NCBI RefSeq assembly: GCF_014211915.1
Contig: NZ_CP060039.1
Coordinates: 1,674,001 to 1,738,000, forward strand
Source of the DNA: Burkholderia cenocepacia
GTDB taxonomy: Bacteria > Pseudomonadota > Gammaproteobacteria > Burkholderiales > Burkholderiaceae
Direction: 5' to 3'
Length of the DNA: 64,000 bases
Shown here: positions 48,191 to 57,153 of the stretch, one piece after another
Numbering within the stretch: position 1 is the stretch's first letter
How the letters are laid out: every line of letters begins with the position of its first letter
Made by a program: the position numbers and the translations under genes
Notes under the pieces: generated by a model
Seen by the model: only the letters and a program-made list of their open reading frames with translations
Told to the model about the DNA's origin: nothing
The model's database searches: none

Positions 48191-49123
48191 ATGACTTCAG
48201 ATGCGGATGAGCAGGCCACACGCGGATCGCAACGAAACTTCCTGACATGTCGCACCAGCGAACTCGAAGTGGCCTATGAAGTATCGGGCCCGCTTGACGG
48301 ACCGCCGCTGGTTCTTGTCCATGGATGGCCCGATGATGTTCAGTGCTGGGACAAGACTATCGTGCACCTCGGGCTGAGTGGCCAACAGTTCCGAGTCTAC
48401 GCACCCTATCTGCGTGGATCAGGACCGACGCGCTTCTTGAATAGCGATACGATGCGCAGCGGCGCAATCGCGGCGCTGACGCTTGATTTGTCGCAGTTCG
48501 TGGAAACGCTGGATTTGACGGATGTCATTCTCGCCGGGTACGACTGGGGTGCGCGCGCGGCGTACGGCGTTGCGGCGCTGTTTCCCGAGAGAGTAAGCGG
48601 TATGGTTACCGCCGCGGCGGGCTACGCTACCGCGATGCCGGCCAACGAAATGCCCTATGAACTGGCCAACGCGTACTGGTATGAGTGGTACGTCGCCACG
48701 ACGTATGGAATGAAGGCTTATCAACAGGATCGCGAACGGTTGTGCAAATACTTATGGCACAGCTGGTCCCCCGCCTGGTCCGACAGGGAGAGCGACTTTC
48801 AAGCCATGGTCGGCTCTCTTCACAATCCCGACTGGGCCGACATCAGCCTCCATGCTTATCGACAGCGCTGGCACGATGCCCCGGGCGCAGAGCAGCACGA
48901 GCAGATAGAACGACAATTGGCGGCTTCGCCGACGATCCCTATCGACACCATCATGCTCCAGGGTGCGGAAGATCGTGACAATTTGCCAATCACTTCTGAA
49001 AACAAGGAGCGGTACTTTTCCGGGCACTATGAACACCGCCTGCTGCATGGAATAGGGCACTTCGTCCCGCGTGAGGCGCCAGACGTCTTTGCGGAGGCCA
49101 TACGCGCGATTGCCGGGCGGTGA
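48191..49123 (+). CDS. Alpha/beta hydrolase, epoxide-hydrolase-like
   Basis: A 310-aa hydrolase. HGWPD forms the oxyanion HGxP motif. The nucleophile elbow GYDWGA has Asp, as in epoxide hydrolases and dehalogenases. GIGHFVPREAP carries the catalytic His. ATG at 48191 with GGAGAT upstream is preferred to 48155. The substrate is unknown. First intact chromosomal gene right of the prophage debris. Confidence 0.88.
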   Translation: MTSDADEQATRGSQRNFLTCRTSELEVAYEVSGPLDGPPLVLVHGWPDDVQCWDKTIVHLGLSGQQFRVYAPYLRGSGPTRFLNSDTMRSGAIAALTLDLSQFVETLDLTDVILAGYDWGARAAYGVAALFPERVSGMVTAAAGYATAMPANEMPYELANAYWYEWYVATTYGMKAYQQDRERLCKYLWHSWSPAWSDRESDFQAMVGSLHNPDWADISLHAYRQRWHDAPGAEQHEQIERQLAASPTIPIDTIMLQGAEDRDNLPITSENKERYFSGHYEHRLLHGIGHFVPREAPDVFAEAIRAIAGR

Positions 49124-49216
49124 GCTTGTGATGCTGCGGCCTCGAGGCCGGGAAGAGCGGTTTTCTGCATCGCCTGGAAGCCGTCGCGCACGGTGCACAC
49201 GGCGGCTACCAGCCGA

Positions 49217-49765
49217 TCACCCATCCACCGGCTGCACCGGCGTCTCGAGCTTCAACTGATAGAACGCCGCATCGAGCCAGCGGCCGAACTTGAATCCCGC
49301 CTCCGCGATCGTGCCCGAGTGCACGAATCCCAGCTTCGTATGCAGTGCGATGCTCCCGGCATTGGTCGCGTCGATGCAGCCGACCAGCACGTGCACCTGC
49401 GCTTCGCGCGCGCGCCGAACTACTTCGCGCAGCAGCAGTTCGCCGAGCCCGCGACCGCGTTGGTCGTTGCGCACGTAGACGCTGTGTTCGACGGTGTACT
49501 TGAACGCCGGGAACGCGCGGAACGTACCCCAGCTCGCGAAGCCGAGCAGCGTGCCTGCTGCGTCGACGGCGCCGAAGACCGGAAAACCGCCCGCGCGCTT
49601 CGTCGCGAACCACGCGACCATCGCTTCCGGCGGACGCGGCCGGTAGTCGTACAGCGCGGTCGAGTTCGCGATCGCATCGTTCAGGATCTCGAGAATGGCC
49701 GCCGCGTGTTCGGCCTCGCTGCAGTCGATCAGGCGCACGTCGTCGCGCTGGGTCGGGGAATTCAT
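49217..49765 (-). CDS. GNAT acetyltransferase, phosphinothricin-acetyltransferase-like
   Basis: A 182-aa N-acetyltransferase. RNDQRGRGLGELLLREVV is the acetyl-CoA-binding motif A. NSTALYDYRPRPPEAM and EHSVYVRNDQ are typical of the PAT/MddA group, which acetylates methionine derivatives or phosphinothricin. It lies next to the XRE-cupin regulator in the same direction. Confidence 0.88.
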   Translation of the reverse strand: MNSPTQRDDVRLIDCSEAEHAAAILEILNDAIANSTALYDYRPRPPEAMVAWFATKRAGGFPVFGAVDAAGTLLGFASWGTFRAFPAFKYTVEHSVYVRNDQRGRGLGELLLREVVRRAREAQVHVLVGCIDATNAGSIALHTKLGFVHSGTIAEAGFKFGRWLDAAFYQLKLETPVQPVDG

Positions 49766-49816
49766 ACGGGTTTCTTCCTGTTTGATAAACCGGTTGCGCG
49801 CGCGCCGACGCGCGCA

Positions 49817-50437
49817 TCACGCGCTGCGCACGCCGGCGGCGGACGCATCGCAGATCGCGACGACATAGCGCGCGGCATGCGACGACGGGTTGCTGAAGAT
49901 CAGCGGCTGGTCGAGCCGCATGGCCAGGCAGTCGCCTTCGCGAAGTTCGTGAAGCGTATCGCCCAACGTAACGTTGACGCGGCCGCTGATGATCCACACC
50001 TGCTGGTGCGGCGCGCTTTCGCGCCCGCCGCTGTCGTACGCGACGCGCGCGCCGGGCGGGAAGTCGACCTCGACGAGCTGGAGCGGCGACGGCCAGCCGG
50101 CCGGCGACAGGTTGCGCCGCACATAGCCGGACGCCGGATCGCGCCATTCGGCCTGCTGCGCGCGCCGTGCGAGCGGCTGCGCGGGCGCGTCGTCCCGATC
50201 GCCGCCGAACAGCCCGGCCAGCGACACGCCGAGGCCCGCCGCGAGCTTGTCGAGCACGACGGCCGTCGGGCTGGCCGACGCGCGTTCGATGAGCGAGATC
50301 ATCGAACGGCTGACGCCGGAACGCGCGGCCAGCGCGTCGAGCGTGTAGCCTCGCACGGTGCGCAGGTCACGCACGCGCCGGGCAATGCGCTCGTTGATGC
50401 CGGTGTCGTCGGCCGCGGTGATCGCTGATTCTTTCAT
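49817..50437 (-). CDS. XRE-cupin transcriptional regulator
   Basis: A 206-aa regulator: N-terminal HTH (TLDALAARSGVSRSMISLIE) and C-terminal cupin (VDFPPGARVAYDSGGRE, HQQVWIISGRVNVTLGD). It probably senses a small ligand and controls the downstream acetyltransferase, about 50 bp away. ATG at 50437 chosen; the open frame to 50800 is antisense to the ParD-like gene. Confidence 0.9.
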   Translation of the reverse strand: MKESAITAADDTGINERIARRVRDLRTVRGYTLDALAARSGVSRSMISLIERASASPTAVVLDKLAAGLGVSLAGLFGGDRDDAPAQPLARRAQQAEWRDPASGYVRRNLSPAGWPSPLQLVEVDFPPGARVAYDSGGRESAPHQQVWIISGRVNVTLGDTLHELREGDCLAMRLDQPLIFSNPSSHAARYVVAICDASAAGVRSA

Positions 50438-50551
50438 GATGGATTTATTTTCCAGCAAACTGGAATTCGATGTCAACGACATTTTCCGTGGCGATTCGGC
50501 GGGACGCGGGACGCGAATGGCTTGCCCGGTCGTCGTACGCGGCGTAATATA

Positions 50552-50571
50552 CGAAACAGCTACGTTTCGTT
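50552..50571. promoter_or_regulatory. Inverted repeat operator of the ParD-like/map pair
   Basis: ACGAAAC-N6-GTTTCGT, a perfect 7-6-7 inverted repeat 13 bp upstream of the ParD-like start codon. Likely autoregulation site of the RHH-type protein. Confidence 0.65.
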
Positions 50572-50584
50572 TAATTGGGGATAT

Positions 50585-50821
50585 ATGGGTATCATCAAGA
50601 TTTCCGAGCACATGCATGAACGGCTGCGCTCGACGAGCACGGCGCTGAGCCGTTCGATCAACGCGCAGGCCGAACACTGGCTGCGCGTCGGGATGCTGGC
50701 GGAACTCAACCCGGCGCTGTCCTACGCCGACATCTGCAAGATGCTGATCGAGGCCGAGGCGCGGGGCGGCGACGTGGGGCCGGTCGAGACGGCCGCGCAT
50801 AGCATCGAGCAGGTGGCGTGA
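50585..50821 (+). CDS. ParD-like antitoxin-type protein
   Basis: A 78-aa protein of the ParD-like family (IIKISEHMHERLRSTSTALSR) with a ribbon-helix-helix start. GGGG lies before ATG at 50585. Its TGA overlaps the map start (TGATG), so the two are coupled. No ParE toxin is present; the partner is a methionine aminopeptidase. Confidence 0.8.
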   Translation: MGIIKISEHMHERLRSTSTALSRSINAQAEHWLRVGMLAELNPALSYADICKMLIEAEARGGDVGPVETAAHSIEQVA

Positions 50822-51627
50822 TGGCGAAACGCGAAATCCCGATCCGCGGCGCCGCGGAAATCGCCAAGTCGCGCGAAGCCGCGAAGCTCGCGTCGCAGGT
50901 GCTGACGATGATCACCGAGCACGTGAAGCCGGGCGTCACTACCGACGAGCTGGACGCGCGCTGCCGCGAATACATCGTCGACGAGTTGGGCGCGATCCCC
51001 GCGAACATCGGCTATCACGGCTATCCGAAGACGCTGTGCACGTCGGTCAATCACGTGGTCTGTCACGGCATTCCGACGTCGCGGCCGCTGCGCGACGGCG
51101 ACATCGTGAATCTCGACATCGCGGTGATCAAGGACGGCTGGTTCGGCGATACGAGCCGCATGTATTTCGTCGGCGAACCGAACGAACTCGCGCGGCGGCT
51201 CGTCGCGGCGACCTACGAGGCGATGCACGCCGGCATCCGCGCGGTGCGTCCCGGCGCGACGCTCGGCGACGTCGGCTATGCGATCCAGCAGGTCGCGCAT
51301 CGCGAAGGGTTCAGCGTGGTGCGCGAGTATTGCGGGCACGGCATCGGCGACGTCTATCACGACGAACCGCAGGTGCTGCATTACGGTCGCCCGGGCACCG
51401 GCCTGCCGCTGCGGCCGGGGATGATCTTCACGATCGAGCCGATGTTGAACGCGGGCAAGCGCGACACGCGCGTGCTGGCCGACGGCTGGACGGTCGTCAC
51501 CGCGGACCATTCGCTGTCCGCGCAATGGGAGCACATGGTCGTGGTGACGGAAACCGGCTTCGAGGTGCTGACCGAGGACGCGAAGCCGCAGGCGTTCGCG
51601 GCGCTGTCGGGCACGCACGCGGCCTGA
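50821..51627 (+). CDS. map: Type I methionine aminopeptidase
   Basis: A 268-aa metallopeptidase that removes N-terminal Met. Metal ligands are visible in VNLDIAVIKDGWFGDTSRM (two Asp), EYCGHGIG (His), FTIEPML (Glu) and WEHMVV (Glu). VCHGIP contributes the substrate His. Probably a second map besides the one usually near rpsB. Coupled to the ParD-like gene. Confidence 0.94.
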   Translation: MAKREIPIRGAAEIAKSREAAKLASQVLTMITEHVKPGVTTDELDARCREYIVDELGAIPANIGYHGYPKTLCTSVNHVVCHGIPTSRPLRDGDIVNLDIAVIKDGWFGDTSRMYFVGEPNELARRLVAATYEAMHAGIRAVRPGATLGDVGYAIQQVAHREGFSVVREYCGHGIGDVYHDEPQVLHYGRPGTGLPLRPGMIFTIEPMLNAGKRDTRVLADGWTVVTADHSLSAQWEHMVVVTETGFEVLTEDAKPQAFAALSGTHAA

Positions 51628-51670
51628 CGCCGGCCGTGCGCCGCACGCGGCGGTGCGGCGTTGCAATGAA

Positions 51671-51693
51671 ACGGGCCCCTTCGCGGGGCCCGT
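51671..51693. terminator. Terminator between map and convergent gene
   Basis: ACGGGCCCC/GGGGCCCGT stem with a five-base loop, between convergent genes. T-tract short. Confidence 0.65.
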
Positions 51694-51739
51694 GCCGTTT
51701 GCGGCGGCCGGCGCCGCGAACGACACGGCGCAGCGGCGC

Positions 51740-52243
51740 TTAACCGCGCGCCTTCTGCCACGCGTGTTCGACGAACACGCGGCACAGCGCTTCCATCCCT
51801 TTGCGATCTTCGTCGTCGAAGCGCGCGGCGACCGGGCTGTCGACGTCCCACACGCCGATCAGCGTACCGTCGCCGGCCACCAGCGGCACGACGATTTCCG
51901 ATTCCGACGCCGCATCGCACGCGATATGGCCCGGGAAGTCGTGCACGTCGCGCACGACCTGCGTCTCGCGGGTCTGCGCGGCCGTGCCGCACACGCCCTT
52001 GCCGAGCGCGATCCGCACGCACGCGGGCTTGCCCTGGAACGGCCCGACCACGAGCTCGGTGCCGTCGAAGAAGTAGAAGCCGGCCCAGTTCAGGCGATCG
52101 AGCGAGTGATAGACGAGCGCGGAGAAATTCGCCGCGTTCGCGGTCAGGTCGCTTTCGGATTCGACGAGCGCGCGTGCCTGCTCGACGAGCGTCGCGTATT
52201 GATCGGCCTTGGAGGCGGTAGGGTCGTTGGACAGCGTGAACAT
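51740..52243 (-). CDS. msrC: Free methionine-(R)-sulfoxide reductase (GAF domain)
   Basis: A 167-aa cytosolic GAF-domain enzyme that reduces free Met-R-sulfoxide. The cysteines expected for catalysis are in GKGVCGTAAQTRE and FPGHIACDAASESEI, with VVPLVAGDGTLIGVWDVDSP. ATG at 52243 gives the usual length; the frame open to 52975 is antisense to the LysR gene. Confidence 0.9.
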   Translation of the reverse strand: MFTLSNDPTASKADQYATLVEQARALVESESDLTANAANFSALVYHSLDRLNWAGFYFFDGTELVVGPFQGKPACVRIALGKGVCGTAAQTRETQVVRDVHDFPGHIACDAASESEIVVPLVAGDGTLIGVWDVDSPVAARFDDEDRKGMEALCRVFVEHAWQKARG

Positions 52244-52359
52244 GGCGGGAAAGCGATAGGGGTTGTCAAAAAGGCGCACTGAAGGCGCACTGCGCGTACC
52301 GCAGTCTACGGCACCCGTGCGTGGTCTGCAGCGCTTGGTCGTGCGTGATGCGGCCCCGC

Positions 52360-53277
52360 TCAGTCGGGTTCGAGTTCGGCGAACCGCTCGGCCAGAAAGT
52401 CGAGCAGCGCCCGCACCGCCGGCAACAGCCCGCGGCGCGACGCGAACACCGCGTGCACGATTTCGCGGCGCGGCGCCCAGTCGGGCAGCACCGTGACCAG
52501 TTCGCCGCGCGAAACCTCGTCGCGCACCATCATCATCGGCAACTGCACGATGCCGACACCTGCAACGGCCGCCGCGCGCAGCGCGAGCATGCCGCCCGTC
52601 ACGTAGCGCGGCTGGTGATGGATTTCCGCATGTGCGCCGTCGGGCCCGCGCAGCCGCCATACGTGCGTGGACTGCGGCACGCCGTGATCGAGGCTCGGCA
52701 GGCGCGTCAGATCCGCGGGAACGGCCGGTACGCCTTGCTCGCGCAGCAGCGCGGGGCTCGCGACGAGGCACTGGCCGCGTTCGGCGAGCACCCGCAGCGC
52801 GAGATCGCTGTCCTCGAGCGGCGGCGGGCGCACGCGGATCGCGACGTCGATCCCTTCGCCGACCACGTCGACGCGCCGGTTCGTCGCTTCCAGGTGGATC
52901 TCGACGCGCGGGCACGCGGCCATGAACGCGGCGATCATCGTGCCGACCAGCGAATCGAGCAGCACGATCGGGCAACTGACGCGCACGATGCCGCGCGGCT
53001 CCTCATGCAGCAGCGCGATCGCCTCGTCGGCGGCATCGGCCTCGACGAGCATCGCGCGGCAATGCGCGTAATAGGTCTGGCCGACGTCGGTGACCGTGAA
53101 GCGGCGCGTCGAACGCTGGATCAGCCGCATCCCGAGCCGCGCCTCGAGCAGCGCGATGCGGCGGCTCAGCTTCGATTTCGGCATGTCCAGCGCGCGCCCG
53201 GCCGGCGCGAAGCCGCCGTGTTCGACGACCTGCACGAAGTAGTAGAGATCGTTCAGATCCCGCGCTTTATCGTTCAT
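52360..53277 (-). CDS. LysR-family regulator
   Basis: A 305-aa LTTR with N-terminal HTH (GGFAPAGRALDMPKSKLSRRIALLE) and a periplasmic-binding-like effector domain. Divergent from the pirin gene, which it probably activates from the 111-bp intergenic region. This LysR/pirin pair is common in Burkholderia and Pseudomonas. Confidence 0.94.
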   Translation of the reverse strand: MNDKARDLNDLYYFVQVVEHGGFAPAGRALDMPKSKLSRRIALLEARLGMRLIQRSTRRFTVTDVGQTYYAHCRAMLVEADAADEAIALLHEEPRGIVRVSCPIVLLDSLVGTMIAAFMAACPRVEIHLEATNRRVDVVGEGIDVAIRVRPPPLEDSDLALRVLAERGQCLVASPALLREQGVPAVPADLTRLPSLDHGVPQSTHVWRLRGPDGAHAEIHHQPRYVTGGMLALRAAAVAGVGIVQLPMMMVRDEVSRGELVTVLPDWAPRREIVHAVFASRRGLLPAVRALLDFLAERFAELEPD

Positions 53278-53388
53278 GAAATGGAACGCTGAGTGCGATT
53301 TCGGCAGTCTACCGGATCGATCGTTCCATCACTATATTGTCACTCATGGATGCGAAACACGGGTTTCGCCGCAATATGGAGAAGGGCA

Positions 53389-54255
53389 ATGAAGAAGATC
53401 CAGGGTGTGTACAGTGCGCCGCGCGGCCATTGGGTCGGCGACGGTTTTCCGGTGCGTTCGATGTTCAGCTACCAGTCTCATGGCACGCACCTGAGCCCGT
53501 TCCTGCTGCTCGATTACGCCGGCCCCGCGACGTTCGAACCGGCGACCGCGCCGCGCGGGGTCGGCCAGCATCCGCACCGCGGGTTCGAAACGGTGACGAT
53601 CGTCTATGACGGCGAAGTCGCGCACCGCGACTCGACCGGCGCGGGCGGCACCATCGGCCCGGGCGACGTGCAGTGGATGACGGCCGCGAGCGGGATCCTG
53701 CACGAGGAATTCCACTCGGAGGCGTTCACGAAGCGGGGCGGCCCGCTCGAGATGGTGCAGCTGTGGGTGAACTTGCCGGCCGCAGACAAGATGGGCGCAC
53801 CCGGCTACCAGACGCTGCTGAACGCCGATATCCCGGTGGTCGAGCTGCCGGACGGTGCAGGGCGGACGCGGATCATCGCCGGTGAACTCGACGGGCGGCG
53901 CGGCCCGGCCCGCACGCACACGCCAATCGACGTGTGGGACGTGCGGCTCGTGGCGGGCGGCCATGCGCGGTTCCCGGTCGCCGAAGGGCGCACGCTCGCG
54001 GTGGTCGTGCTGAGCGGCACCGTGCTGGTGAACGGCGAGGCGGTGGCGCGCGAAGCGCAGTTCGTGCAACTCGGCCGTGATGGCAGCGACGTCGAGATCG
54101 AAGCGAACGGCGACGCGAAGCTGCTGATCCTGAGCGGCGAGCCGATCGACGAGCCCGTCGTTGGTTACGGCCCGTTCGTGATGAACTCGCAAGAGGAAAT
54201 CCGGACCGCGATCGAGGACTTCAACAGCGGCCGCTTCGGCCAGATGCCGGCATGA
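53389..54255 (+). CDS. Pirin family protein
   Basis: A 288-aa bicupin. Metal ligands in GQHPHRGFETVTIV and HRDSTG; GDVQWMTAASGILHEEFH is the pirin core. May have quercetinase or redox-regulatory activity. ATG at 53389 with GAAGGG upstream; the frame extending to 53293 includes the promoter. Ends at a strong terminator. Confidence 0.93.
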   Translation: MKKIQGVYSAPRGHWVGDGFPVRSMFSYQSHGTHLSPFLLLDYAGPATFEPATAPRGVGQHPHRGFETVTIVYDGEVAHRDSTGAGGTIGPGDVQWMTAASGILHEEFHSEAFTKRGGPLEMVQLWVNLPAADKMGAPGYQTLLNADIPVVELPDGAGRTRIIAGELDGRRGPARTHTPIDVWDVRLVAGGHARFPVAEGRTLAVVVLSGTVLVNGEAVAREAQFVQLGRDGSDVEIEANGDAKLLILSGEPIDEPVVGYGPFVMNSQEEIRTAIEDFNSGRFGQMPA

Positions 54256-54269
54256 CGGTGTGACGAGCA

Positions 54270-54297
54270 GGCCCCGCGCGATGCGGGGCCTTTTTTT
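54270..54297 (+). terminator. Terminator of the pirin gene
   Basis: GGCCCCGC/GCGGGGCC stem, GCGAT loop and seven T residues. Confidence 0.92.
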
Positions 54298-54389
54298 CGC
54301 GCGTGGCGGGCGGTCGCGCGGGTCGGGCGCTTCGAGGCATAATCGACGGTTGCCGCGCGCCGGCCGGCGCGCCCGAATCAGGACCGCAC

Positions 54390-54881
54390 ATGAACGCCTC
54401 CGCACCGACCGCATCCCCGAGCACCGTCGATCTCGACTGGCGCTGGAAACCCTTCGACGCGCTGACGGCGCGCGAAATCTATTCGATCCTCGAAGCGCGC
54501 AGCGCCGTGTTCGTCGTCGAACAGAACTGCGTGTATCGCGACATCGACGATGCGGACCAGGCCGCGTGGCACCTCGCGGCCTTCGATCCGGCCGGCCGCC
54601 TGGCCGGCTATCTGCGCGTGCTGCTGCCCGACGCGCAGCATACCGACGTGCGCATCGGCCGCGTGCTGACGACCGCCGCGTTTCGCGGCGCGGGCCTCGG
54701 CAACGGGCTGCTGTCGCGCGCGCTCGAGCATATCCGCGCGCAATGGCCGGATACGCCGGTGAGCCTGCATGCGCAGGCTCACTTGCAGCGTTTCTACGGG
54801 GCATTCGGCTTCACGCCGAGTTCGGACGTGCACGACGAGGATGGCATCCCGCACGTATGGATGAGCAGCGCGCGCGCGTGA
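54390..54881 (+). CDS. elaA: ElaA-type GNAT acetyltransferase
   Basis: A 163-aa GNAT protein. IYSILEARSAVFVVEQNCVYRDID is the ElaA N-terminal signature, and VLTTAAFRGAGLGNGLLSRAL the acetyl-CoA loop. The substrate is unknown. ATG at 54390. Confidence 0.9.
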   Translation: MNASAPTASPSTVDLDWRWKPFDALTAREIYSILEARSAVFVVEQNCVYRDIDDADQAAWHLAAFDPAGRLAGYLRVLLPDAQHTDVRIGRVLTTAAFRGAGLGNGLLSRALEHIRAQWPDTPVSLHAQAHLQRFYGAFGFTPSSDVHDEDGIPHVWMSSARA

Positions 54882-54902
54882 TGCGCGCCGCGCTGCGGGC
54901 AA

Positions 54903-55772
54903 TCAGTGCGCGGCGCGTGCGACGGGCGGCTCGTCCGTGCGCTGCGCGGTCCGCTCGCCGATCAGGCGCCCGCGGGCGGACAACCGCAGCCAGTGCCGCA
55001 GCGCGATCAGCGCGCCGATCACGCTCATCATCGAGCCGGGAATCCACAGCAGCAGGCCGCCGATCTGCTGGTCGCGCAGCGGGCTCAGCCACGTGAACGC
55101 GCGCCCGCAGATCGAGTAGATCGGATACAACTCGTGCGGCGTGAAGAAGATCAGCGCGCCGAGCGCGATCTGCGGCGGGATCGCCGCGACGACGATCAGA
55201 ATCCGGCGGCCCGGCGACAGCCGCGCGGGTGGTGCGGGACGCGGATCGACGACGAGCCACCAGAACAGCAGCCCGTCGATCACCATGCTCCAGTTCATCA
55301 CGCGATAGAGACGCCAGTCGAGCATCGCGATGAAGTGGATCGGCGACAGCAGCCAGAAATAGATCAGCCCGACGAACAGCACGACCGCGACGACCGGATG
55401 AAACACCACGTCGAGGGTCGCGCGCACCGGCGCCCACGCGAGCGCGGGGCGCACGAAGCGCTGCCGCCAGCTGAACGGAATGCCCGCGCGGATCGCCGCG
55501 CCCGGATAGGACAGTGCGATGAAGAACGGCCCGAGGTGATGCAGCACGAGGTGCTGCGCGCGGTGCATGAAGAATTCGTGCTCGAAGAAATAGTCGAGCC
55601 GCGTATGCAGCGCGATGTAGAGCGCCGTCAGCCCGAACCAGAACGAGAACTGCCGCAGCGGCGACACCTTCGCCTTCTTCACGCCGCGTGCGAACAGCAC
55701 GGCGGCCGTCAGCACCGCGACGACCACGGTCGGCGACGGTTCCCACGGATCGAGCCAGTACAGGACGTTCAT
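54903..55772 (-). CDS. ctaG: Cytochrome c oxidase assembly factor, CtaG (caa3) type
   Basis: A 289-aa polytopic membrane protein with about seven helices. HRAQHLVLHHLGPFF and a further HELYPIYSICGRA contain conserved His for copper delivery. Last gene of a leftward operon with PCuAC and SCO genes, all serving CuA/CuB centre assembly of terminal oxidase. Confidence 0.9.
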   Translation of the reverse strand: MNVLYWLDPWEPSPTVVVAVLTAAVLFARGVKKAKVSPLRQFSFWFGLTALYIALHTRLDYFFEHEFFMHRAQHLVLHHLGPFFIALSYPGAAIRAGIPFSWRQRFVRPALAWAPVRATLDVVFHPVVAVVLFVGLIYFWLLSPIHFIAMLDWRLYRVMNWSMVIDGLLFWWLVVDPRPAPPARLSPGRRILIVVAAIPPQIALGALIFFTPHELYPIYSICGRAFTWLSPLRDQQIGGLLLWIPGSMMSVIGALIALRHWLRLSARGRLIGERTAQRTDEPPVARAAH

Positions 55773-55782
55773 CGCGCGCGCA

Positions 55783-56229
55783 TCACTTCGCCTGGGCCGG
55801 CGATTTCACGGCGAACGGAGCATCGACCGTCTCGCCGTCGGAGAATTTCAGGCGCAGGTGCACGGTGTCGCCCGGCTTGATCGCGTGCTTCGGTTCCTCG
55901 AGCATGAAGTGATAGCCGCCCGGCGCGATGTCGACCTTGCCGCGCGCGGGGATCGTCAGCTTGTCGACCATCTCCATCTTCTGCGTCGAGCCGTTCGAGA
56001 TCGTCTGGTGCAGCATGGCCATCCCGTAGTCGGGGCTGTCGACGTCGACGAGATCGATCGGCTTGTCGCCGGTGTTCACGAGCGTCACGTAGCCGCCCGC
56101 GGGCAGCTTGTTCGGCAGCCAGCGCACCCACGCGTTCTGCGCGCTGATCGCGCCGGCGGCATACGCGTGGGCGCCGGCGCACAGCGCGGCGGCGAGGGCG
56201 AACGTCTTGAGGGTCGTTTTCTTGTTCAT
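55783..56229 (-). CDS. Periplasmic copper chaperone PCu(A)C
   Basis: A 148-aa protein with a signal peptide (TFALAAALCAGAHAYA). Copper ligands are in the family arrangement: AMLHQTISNGSTQKMEM and GGYHFMLEEP (H-x10-M...H-x-M). It delivers Cu(I) to the oxidase CuA site with SCO. 10 bp upstream of ctaG. Confidence 0.93.
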   Translation of the reverse strand: MNKKTTLKTFALAAALCAGAHAYAAGAISAQNAWVRWLPNKLPAGGYVTLVNTGDKPIDLVDVDSPDYGMAMLHQTISNGSTQKMEMVDKLTIPARGKVDIAPGGYHFMLEEPKHAIKPGDTVHLRLKFSDGETVDAPFAVKSPAQAK

Positions 56230-56237
56230 CGCGGAAT

Positions 56238-56873
56238 TTAGGTCGTGGAGGCAGTGTCGATGATCCGGCGCACATCGGCGGCGATGGCGTCGGGCGAATC
56301 GCGATCGGTCGCGAGCAGCCGCGCGCGGCCGGTCGCGTCGAAGATGTAGACGGCCGAGCTGTGCGTCACTTCGTAGCCGCCGGACGGATCGCGTTTTTCC
56401 ATCTGGTACGCGACGCGATAGCGCTTGGCCAGCGATTCGATCTGGCCGTCGGTCCCGGTCAGGCCGCGCGCATGCGCGGCGTCGAACGCGGCGACATAGG
56501 ATTGCATCGCCTGCGGCGTATCGCGCGCGGGATCGACCGAGACGAACAGGATGCGCACGTCGTCGGCCCGCGGGCCGAGCTTCGCCAGCACTTCCATCAG
56601 CCGCGCCAGCGTTTCGGGGCAGACGTCGGGGCAGTGCGTGTAGCCGAAGTAGACGAGCGCGACGCGGCCGCGGAACGCATCGGCGTCGACGGGATGGCCG
56701 TCGCCGCCCGTCAGCTTGAACGACAGGTCGGGCAGGTGGCCGGTGACATTGGTCAGGTTCCAGCGCGGCTCGTCGTGCGTGCACGCGGTGAGCGCCACGG
56801 CGGCGGCGAAGGCCGCGGCCGTGCGGATGAGGCGGGAGAGGCGCCGGTGCGGCGCGGGGCGGGCAGACGACAT
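56238..56873 (-). CDS. SCO1/SenC-family copper/redox protein
   Basis: A 211-aa lipoprotein: lipobox VALTAC, thioredoxin-like fold with the CPDVC copper site in YFGYTHCPDVCPE, and the distal His in YEVTHSSAVYIF. Matures CuA of cytochrome oxidase. ATG at 56873 gives the signal sequence. Confidence 0.93.
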   Translation of the reverse strand: MSSARPAPHRRLSRLIRTAAAFAAAVALTACTHDEPRWNLTNVTGHLPDLSFKLTGGDGHPVDADAFRGRVALVYFGYTHCPDVCPETLARLMEVLAKLGPRADDVRILFVSVDPARDTPQAMQSYVAAFDAAHARGLTGTDGQIESLAKRYRVAYQMEKRDPSGGYEVTHSSAVYIFDATGRARLLATDRDSPDAIAADVRRIIDTASTT

Positions 56874-57153
56874 CCTGGGGCTCGATCGGACTGGATGGAT
56901 AGCCGGGGCGCGATGCCATGCGCCGCGCGGCAGGCGGTTGCGACTGTAGCGCAATTCGCGCGCCCGCGTCCTTTCGAAACCGATACGGCGCGGGCGAGCG
57001 GGGCAATATGTCGCAGTTGACGCGGCGGCCGATGCGATGTCCGCGCAGCCGCGGTTTCGCCCATCTGGGGGCGCAGGCGCGGTAAGATGCGCACAACTCC
57101 ATTCGCGCAGTGGCGGCCTGCGTTTGCCGGCCGGCCCTCAGACTATCGAATCG

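Noticed and set aside
51740..52975. 411-aa minus-strand protein over msrC and the LysR gene
   Set aside because: Only the part from 52243 is protein-like; the rest is Arg/Ala shadow sequence of the LysR gene in another frame.
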